Source of the DNA: Candidatus Hydrogenedentota bacterium
Lineage (GTDB): Bacteria > Hydrogenedentota > Hydrogenedentia > Hydrogenedentiales > CAITNO01
NCBI GenBank assembly: GCA_903922535.1
Contig: CAIXUF010000004.1
Coordinates: 1-19,046 of the forward strand
Direction of reading: 5' to 3'
DNA: 19,046 bases
Below are positions 9,401 to 18,400 of this stretch, one piece after another. The notes beneath the pieces were generated by a model. The model saw nothing but the letters and a program-made list of their open reading frames with translations, searched no databases and was not told the DNA's origin. Within the stretch, counting starts at the first letter, position 1, and the number at the start of each line of letters is the position of its first letter. Both the position numbers and the translations under genes were made by a program.

Positions 9401-12400
9401 GCAGGTGGCGGCGTTGCCCGAGCTGTCGGTCACGGTCAGGGTCGCCAGGAAGGTGTCACCTAGGGCGACAACCGTGCCCGCCACCGGAGACTGGGTTACG
9501 GTCAGGCTGGTGTCGAAGTTGTCTGTTGCGACGACCTCCGCCGTAATGTCGGGTATCACGGCCTGGCAGGAGTCGTCCACCGAAACGGTCTGATCCGGCG
9601 CGCAGGCGTTAATGACCGGCGGGGTCGTGTCCACTTCAAAGACGGTGAGCGACACATCTCTGCTGAATGTGAACCCGGTGAGCGTGTCGTTGAACGTCAC
9701 CGTGTCGGCGTAACTGCCCGGTGTGAGTTCGTTTGCCGCAGCATTCAGCGCCGCCGTGACCGTGACCGACGCGCCGGGATCGAGCGTGCCCGCCGCCGGG
9801 GAAACCGTGATCCACGGCTGGGTCGGGGAGGCCGTCCAGGGTATGGCGTCACTGCCCGAGTTTGTCACCGTGTATTCGGCGGAGGACGGCGTGAACGGTC
9901 CGCCCGCGTGTCCGGAGGAAACGAGTCCCGGCAGCGGGACAAGGGAGAGCCCCGAGCATGATTCAAACCCGGTCAGATCACTGTCCCGATAATCCGCGGG
10001 CACGCCCGCGCCCCGGGACAATCCCGCCAGCCCGGAGTTGGAGTCCATCCCGAGCCATGTAATTGTGATTTCGCCATTGAAGTACAGTTCTATCTGCGCG
10101 GTGTTTGAACCGTTGTCGTAGTACTGGGGTACATTCTGGAATGTCACAACAACCCGGTTCGCGAGCTGTTTCCACGTCACCTGGCCCCCGCGCGGATAAA
10201 GATCTTCATACAGCCATGAAACGCGGGGCAGCCTGAAATGATTGTCAAGGCTTGGTGGGTAGGTGCCGTCGCCGTCGCCAAAGGTGATGTAGCCATTGCT
10301 GCCCACATAGAACGTCGAATAGGAGACCCCGTACAGCGAAACCTGCTGACCGTCCGTCAGGGTGACGCCGGCATACATGTCGTCGCCCACGGGCAACGCG
10401 GTTCCCCCCGCCGGGTCTGTCAAAAAGTTTGTGGCCGGCTCGTTGCAGGCGCTGTAGAAATCCCGGGAACCATCCGGCAGCAGACGCAAGGTCATGTAGT
10501 CTGTGTCGTTGTTGCCCGACGTGAAGAACTGCGTAAAATACTGCCCAACCACATAGGTGAATGCGGCCGTCAGGGTGCTGGTGCCGCCGCCGGGATTAAT
10601 CACGACCACATCCACAGCGCCCGCGGCATGCGGGGGCGCGGCGCAGGTGATGCACAGGATTCCGGAGCCTGCATCGATTGCCTGGACGTTGCCGGCAGCG
10701 ACACCGTCAAAGGTGACGCGCGTTGTTCCAAGCTGGGTGAACCCGGTTCCCTGAATGGTTACAGTGGTGCCGCCGGCAATGGACCCCTGGGCCGGCGAAA
10801 GGGATGCGGCGACAGGGTAAACGTCGGCCGCGAAACTTGCCGTCACCGAAACGTCCCCTGTCACATTCACGTCCGTGCGCGGGTTCTGCGTCGAACCGTC
10901 GCTCCATTGAACAAAGTAGTACCCCGTGTCCGCCACCGCCTGGACCGGCGCGCCGCTTGCGCCCTCATTCACGGTCTGCGGCGTCGTTCCCGAAATGCCT
11001 CCGTGTTCGCCCGCCGCATACGTCAGCGTGTAAACAGCGGTGAAAGATGCCGTGACCGTGAGATCACCCGTCACAATTGCGTCCGTGCGCGGGTTCTGCG
11101 TCGAACCGTCGCTCCATTGAACAAAGCGGTAGCCGGAATCGGCCACGGCCTCAACGGGTGTGCCGCTCTCCCCGTATGCCACCGTCTGCGGCGTGTCGCC
11201 GTTGATCGTTCCGTGTTCGCCCGCCATGTACGCAAGGGTGTACGTTTTGGATGAGAAATTCGCCGTCACCGCCTTGCTGCCGTTCATAAGGATTTGGACG
11301 CTCGGCGACGCATCGGAAATGTCGCCGCTCCAGCCGGCAAACACGCGCCCTGTGGCCGGGACGGCAAACAGGGGAACGGTCTCGCCGCGGACAAAAGAAT
11401 GCGCCCCCACGGACGGCACGGTGGTGCCGTAGCCGGACGGGGACGCCTGCACCGTGAGCGTGACGATGTCCCCCGGCGCAACAGCGCCCTCGTAGGCGCC
11501 CATGTCCACCCCCGCGCCCTGGGGACGGGCCACGCCGCGGATATCTGTGCCGGGCGCGCCCGCCGCAGCACCCCGGTCAATGCACGGGGAACCCGCCTGC
11601 AGTTCCAGGCTGCCGCCGTTGACGTCCACAAACAGCGGATCCGCACTGATGTTGCCTGTTCCGGTGTACCCCCCCTGGATGCAGGAGTACGTCACCAACG
11701 GCACGGAACTCGAATCAAAATTGTTTATTTCCGCCCCGGAGGATGAGGCATCACCCCAAAGGATGCAATTCGTGAACACCGGCGAAGATCCGTAGTTGAG
11801 TATCCCGCCGCCGGCGTAGCCGGCCGAGTTGCCTGTGAACGTGCAGTTCATCAACTGCGGATAAGAAGAGAAAATACTGCTTATCCCGCCGCCGGCGTAG
11901 GCTGAGTTGCCTGTGAACACACAGTTCGTCAACGTCGGAGAGGAAGATTGGTTGCACATCCCACCGCCGATATAGGCGCCCCTGTTGCCTGTGAACACGC
12001 AGTTCGCCACCACCGGGGAGGAAGATATGTTGTACATCCCGCCGCCGCTGTATGTGGAAGCGGAGTATCCCCGGGTGACGGCAAAGCCGTCCAGCACGGC
12101 CACGTTGCAGCCCACCACGCACCGGCGCACGTTTTGTCCGTCGATGACAGTGACGTTCGCCGACCAGTCGCGCTGATCGCCGGAGCTTTCCGTGCCCGCA
12201 AACCCGCCATAGATGCCCACCCCGGGCCGCATCGTCACCACGGGATCACTGGCGGAAACATACACGCCCGCAGCCACCCACACCTCGCCGCCGCTGCCGC
12301 TGTTGGCGGCCGCATCCACGGCGGACTGGATGTCTAGGAACGCCGTGGCCCAGGCGGCGCCGTCCCAGGGGCCGGCAGTGTTCTGCGCGTTGACCAGGTA

Positions 12401-15400
12401 AGCCGCCGCTCCTTCGGCAAACTGGGCCGTGACGGAAAGGTCGGCCGTGACGTTCGTGTCCTGGCGCGTTGCAGTGGCCATCCCGTCGCTCCACTGGACA
12501 AAGCGCCAGCCAAAGTCCGCCATGGCGGTCACGGGCGTGCCGTTTCCGCCCTCGTCCAAGGACTGAATTGTGGCCCCATAGATGGTCCCGCGGCCGTCCA
12601 TCCCGTATGTCAGCGAGTGGCCCGGCCCAAAGGTGGCCGTCACCGTGATGTCACCGATGACACCGCTGTCCGTCCGCGGATTCTGGGTCGAACCGTCGCT
12701 CCATTGCACAAAACGGTGGTTGGGATCGGCCACGGCCCTGACGGGCATGCCGCTGCCCCCGTATTCCACCGTCTGCGGCGTGTCGCCGTTGATCGTTCCG
12801 TTTTCGCCCGCCGTGTACGTCAGGGTGAACGACATCATCAAGAAGTTCGCCGTAACGACCTTGCTGCCGTCCATAAGGACTTGGATTCTCGGGGACGCAC
12901 CGGAAATGTCGCCGCTCCAGCCGGCAAACACGTGCTCGGCGGATGCCGTGGCCGTCAGCGTGACGGTTTCGCCGCGGACAAAAGTATGCGCCCCTTCGGA
13001 CGGCACGGTGGTGCCGTAGCCGGCCGGGGACACCTGCACCGTGAGCGTGACAACATCTTCCGGCGCCACCGCGCCCTCATAGGCGCCCATGTCAATGCCC
13101 GCGCCCTGCGGCCGCGCCGCACCACGGATGTCCGTGGCGGGCGCGCCCGCCGCGGTTCCGGTGTCAACGCACGGGCAACCCGCCCGAAGCTCCAGCCTGC
13201 CGTCATTGGCGTCCAAGAACAGCGGGTCCGCGCTGATGTTCCCGGTGCCTTTGTAGCCGCCCTGGATGCAGGAGTAGGTCACCAACGAGCCGGAACTGCT
13301 GCTGTTATAGTATACTTCCGCGTCGTAGGATGCGGTGTCACCCCAGAAGATGCAATTCGTCAACACCTGCGGCGGGGCAGAGTTACTGTAGTAGTATATC
13401 CCGCCGCCGGCACTACCCGCCGAATTGCGCGTGAACGTGCAGTTCATCAACCGCGGGGAACCGTAATCGCAGTACATCCCGCCGCCGTAATAGCGGGCCG
13501 AGTTGCTTATGAACACGCAGTTCGTCAGCGTCGGCGAGGAAGAGTCGGTGTACATCGCGCCGCCGTAGTAGCCGCCTGTGTTGCCTGTGAACACGCAGTC
13601 CGTCAATGTTGGCAAAGCGTCTTCGTTGTACATCCCGCCGCCGCAGCCGTAATAGCCGGTCGAGTTGCCTGTGAACGCGCAGTTCATCAACATCGGCGAA
13701 ACATAGGCGTTGTACATCCCGCCACCTGAGGAGTAATCATATCCCCGGGTGACGGTGAAGCCGTCCAGCACGGCCGCATTGGCGCCCACCATGCACCGGC
13801 GTGCGTTTTCGCCGTCGATGACGGTGGCATTCGCCGGCCAGTCACGCTGGTCACGGGCCGTTTCCGTGCCCGCAAACCCGCCGTAGAGACCCACCCCCGG
13901 CCGCATCGTCACCACAGGATTACCCGCGCCAACATACGTGCCTGCGGCGACCCATACCTCACCGCCCGTTGCCGAGGCCGCTTCCACGGCCGACTGGATG
14001 TCCCGGAACGCCGTGGCCCAAGTGGTGCCGTCCCAGGGACCCGCGGTGTTCTGCGCGTTGACCCGGTAAGCCACCACCCCCTCGGCAAACTGGGCCGTAA
14101 CGGAGAGGTCGGACGTGACATTCGTGTCCTGGCGTGTCACGCCGGTTAACCCGTCGCTCCACTGAACAAAGTGCCAGCCCGGGTCCGCCATGGCAGTCAC
14201 AGGCGTGCCGTTTCCGCCCTCGTCCACGGACTGAATTGTGATTCCAAAAGTGGTCCCGTGTTCGCCCGCCGCGTATATCAGCGTGTGACCCGGCGCAAAC
14301 GTGGCCGTGACCGTGATGTCGCTTGTGACATCGGTGTCCGTGCGCGGGTTCTGGGTCGAACCGTCGCTCCATTGCACAAAGCGGTGGTTGGAATCGGCCA
14401 CGGCCCTCACGGGCGTGCCGCTGCCCCCGTACACCACCGTCTGCGGCGTCTCGCCACTGATCGTTCCGTTTTCGCCCGCCGTGTACGTCAGGGTATACAT
14501 TGCAACCGAGAAGTTCGCCGTCACTGCCTTGCTGCCGTCCATGACAATACTGGAACTTGGAGAAGCGCTGGAAATGTCTCCGCTCCAGCCGATAGACATG
14601 TACCCGGTGGATGCGATGGCAAACAACGGAACGGTCTCGCCGCGGACAACCGAATGCACCCCTTCGGACGGCACGGTGGCGCCGTAGCCGGCCGGGGACA
14701 CCTGCACCGTGAGCGTGACAATGCCATCCGGCGCCACGGCGCCCTCGTAGGCGCCCATGTCAATGCCCGCGCCCTGCGGCCGCGCCACCCCGCGGATATC
14801 CGTGACGGGCGCGCCCGCCGCGGTGCCCGTGTCAATGCACGGGGAACCCGCTTGCAGTTGCACGCAGGCGCCGCCGGCATCCACAAACAGCGGGTCCGCA
14901 CTGATGTTCCCGGCACCCGTGTATCCGCCCTGAATGCAGGAATAGGTCACAACAAGCGTGGAAGGCGAGCCGCCATAATACGCGCCGTAGTCAAGTATTT
15001 CCGGTCCGGCGGACGCGGTGTCACCCCAAAGAATGCAGTTCGTCAATCTTAGTGAAACAGACATGTTGAGCATTCCGCCACCCCCGCCATAGGAACCGAT
15101 GGCTGAGTTGCCGGTGAATGAACAGTTCATCAACGTCGCCGAAGAATAGAGGTTACACATCCCGCCACCGACGCCCGTACCGCTGGCCGAGTTGCCGGTG
15201 AACTTGCAGTTTGTCAATACCGGTGAGCACTGGAAATAGTTGTACATCCCGCCGCCGAGGTTCGCCGAATTGCCTGTAAGCGTGCAGTTCGTCAACGTCG
15301 GCGAAGAAGATTCGTTGCACATCCCGCCGCCGCCGCCCGCCGAATTGCCTGTAAACGCGCAGTTTGCGACCGTCGGGGAACAAGACTCGTTGTACATCCC

Positions 15401-18400
15401 GCCGCCGGAATCGGCCGAATTGCCTGCAAACGCGCAGTTCGCGATCATCGGGGAACAGGAGACGTTGTACATCCCGCCGCCATACTCGAAAGCATATCCC
15501 CGGGTGACGGTGAAGCCGTCCAACACGGCCGCATTGGCGCCAACCACGCACCGGCGCGCTTTTTGCCCGTCAATGACAGTAGGGTTCGCCGTCACATCAC
15601 GCTGGTCGCCCGAGCTTTCCGTGCCCGCAAACCCGCCATAGAGGCCCACCCCAAGCCGCATCGTCACCACGGGATCCGTCACGGAAACATAGGTGCCTGC
15701 GGCAACCCATACCTCAGCACCCGCCGCCGCAGCCGCTTCCACGGCCGACTGGATGTCCTGGAACGCCGTCGTCCAGGTGGTGCCGTCCCAGGGGCCGGCG
15801 GTGTTCTGCGCGTTGACCCGGTAAGCCACCGCTCCTTCCGCAAACTGGGCCGTAACGGAGAGGTCGGCCACGACGTTCGTGTCCTGGCGCGTTGCCGTGG
15901 TCACGCCGTCGCTCCATTGCACAAAGTGCCAGCCAATGTCTGCCATGGCAGTCACGGACGTGCCGTTTCCGCCCTCGTCCAGGGACTGCAAGGTGGTTCC
16001 GTAAACGGTCCCGTGTTCACCCGCCGCATAGATCAGCGTGTGGCCCGGCCCAAAAATGGCCGTCACGTTAATGTCACCGGTGACTCCGGTGTCCGTGCGC
16101 GGGTTCTGGGTCGAACCGTCGGTCCATTGCACAAAACGGAAGTTGGAATCGGCCACGGCCCTGACGGGTGTGCCGCTGCCCCCGTATTCCACCGTTTGCG
16201 GTGTCTCGCCGCTGAGCGTTCCGTGTTCGCCCGCCGTGTACGTCAGGGTGTGCATCGCGGCCGTGAAGTTCGCCGTCACCGACTTGTTGCCGTCCATGAT
16301 TATTTGAGCACTCGGAGACACACTGGAAAGATCGCCGCTCCAGCCGGCAAAGGCATGCCCGGTGGATGCCGTGGCCGTCAGGGGGATGGTCTCCCCGCGG
16401 ACCACAGAATGCACCCCTGCGGACGGCGTGGTGGCGCCGTAACCGGCCGGGGACACCTGCACTGTGAGCGTAAGAATGTCGCCGGACGCAACAGCGCCTT
16501 CGTAGGCGCCCATGTCCACCCCCGTGCCCTGCGGACGCGCCACCCCGCGAATATCCGCGGCGGGCGCGCCCGCCGCAGTGCCCGTGTCAACACACGGGGA
16601 ACCCGTCTGAAGTTGCAGACAGGTGCCGGCGGCATCCACAAACAGCGGATTTGCGCTGATGTTTCCGGTGCCTGTGTGTCCGCCTTGGATGCAGGAATAG
16701 GTCACCGAAGACGTGGAAGACGAATCGTAGTCGTATATCTCCGCCCCGGGGGATGCTGTGTCACCCCAAAAGATGCAGTTCGCCAACATCGGCGAAGAAG
16801 AATAGTTGAACATCCCCCCGCCGCCGTAACCGCCGGCCGAGTTGCCTGAGAATGTGCAGTTCATCAACGTCGGCGAACAAGACCCGAAGTTGCACATCCC
16901 GCCGCCGTAATAACCGCCAGAGTTGCCTGAGAACGTGCAGTTCGTCAATGTCGGCGATGAAGAGTCGGAGTTGAGCATCCCGCCGCCGGCTTCGGTGCCC
17001 GAATTGCCTGAGAACGCGCAGTTCGTCAATGTCGGCGATGAAGGTCCGGAGTTGTACATACCGCCGCCGCCGTCGGAAGAGTTGTTTGTGAATGCGCAGT
17101 TCGTCAACGTCGGCGATGAAGATTCGTTGTACATACCGCCGCCGCCCTCGGAAGAATATCCCCAGGTGACGGTAAAGCCGTCCAGCACGGCCGTATTGGC
17201 GCCAAGCACGCAGCGGCGCGCGCCTTCACCGTCAATGACGGTGCTATTCGCCAGCCAGTCTCGCTGGTCCCGGGCCGTTTCCACGCCTGCAAACCCGCCA
17301 TAGAGATTCACGCCGGACCGCATCGTCAGCACCGGATCGCCTTGGGCAGTGTACGTGCCCGCAGCCACCCATACCTCGCCCCCGCCGCCATTGGCGGCCG
17401 CGTCGACAGCAGACTGGACGTCGTGGAACGCAGTGGCCCAAGACATGCCGTCCCAGGGTCCGGCGGTGTTTTGCGCGTTAACGCGGTAAGACGCGCGCCC
17501 CTCGGCGAACTGCGCAGTAACCGAAATGTCCGCCGTGACATGGGTGTCTTGGCGAGCCACGTTTGTCAGACCGTCGCTCCACTGGACAAAGTGCCAGCCC
17601 GTGTCCGGCACAGCGGTCACCGACGTGCCGCTTGCGCCATCGTCCACTGTTTGGGTCGCCGTTCCAGAAACGCTCCCGTGTTCGCCCGCAAGATAGGTCA
17701 GCGTGTGTTGGACCATAAAGATGGCCGTCACCGTGATGTCACCCGTCACATTCCCGTCCGTGCGCGGGTTCTGGGTCGAGCCGTCGCTCCATTGGACAAA
17801 GCGGGAGCCCGAATCGGCCACGGCCTCAACGGGTGTGCCGTCGCCCTGGTACGGCACCGTCTGCGGTGTGTCGCCGTTGATCGTCCCGTGTTCGCCCGCC
17901 GTGTACGTCAGGGTGTGCGTTGTGATCGCGAAGTTCGCCGTCACCGCCTTGTTGCCGTCCATAACCATGCCAAGACTTGGAGACGGACTCGAGATATCGC
18001 CGCTCCATCCGGCAAAGGAGCGACCGGTGGATGCGGTGGCAATCAGCGAGACATTCTCGCCGCGGACAACGGAATGCACTCCTTCGGATGGCCGTGTGGT
18101 GCCATAGCCGGACGGAGACACCTGCACGGCGAGCGTGACAATGTCGCCCGGCGCGACGGCCCCCTCGTAGGCGCCCATGTCCATCCCCGCGCCCTGGGGA
18201 CGCGCCACCCCCCGGATATCCTTGGCGGGCGCACCCGCAGCAGTGCCCGTGTCAATGCATGGAGAACCCGCCTGAAGTTGCACACAGGCGCCGCCAGCAT
18301 CCACAAAAAGCGGGTCTGCGCTGATGTTTCCGGCGCCCGGAGTGTGCGGGCCCTGGATGCATGAATAGGTCACAGACGGTGTGGAAGATGTCGGCCCGAT

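Larger units (their letters stand above)
10823..11485 (-). repeat. Linker 5: bacterial repeat domain plus two near-duplicate B-repeats
   Basis: The bacterial repeat reads ASPSGYGTTVPSVG and FAGWSGDIS. Unlike linkers 1 to 4, both B-repeats here carry FVQWSDGSTQNPRTD; the ARQDT/TRQDT-type second repeat is absent. The segment ends SFAAD and leads into the central domains instead of another helix. Confidence 0.82.

Noticed and set aside
7115..9463. 782-codon plus-strand open frame opposite the repeat gene
   Set aside because: It lies wholly antisense to well-supported modules 6 and 7. Its translation is rich in Arg, His, Gly and Val and repeats in step with the coding-strand modules, as expected for the reverse strand of GC-rich repeat codons. 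No domain is recognised.
9961..10549. Protease or glycosidase catalytic domain in the centre
   Set aside because: The segment resembles non-catalytic nidogen-like sequence that accompanies secreted enzymes, but no catalytic Ser/His/Asp or paired acidic signature could be identified.
10871..11126. Mobile element ends or attachment sites suggested by exact direct repeats
   Set aside because: The repeats are codons of consecutive B-repeats and the DNA between them is in-frame domain sequence, with no transposase, integrase or terminal inverted repeats.
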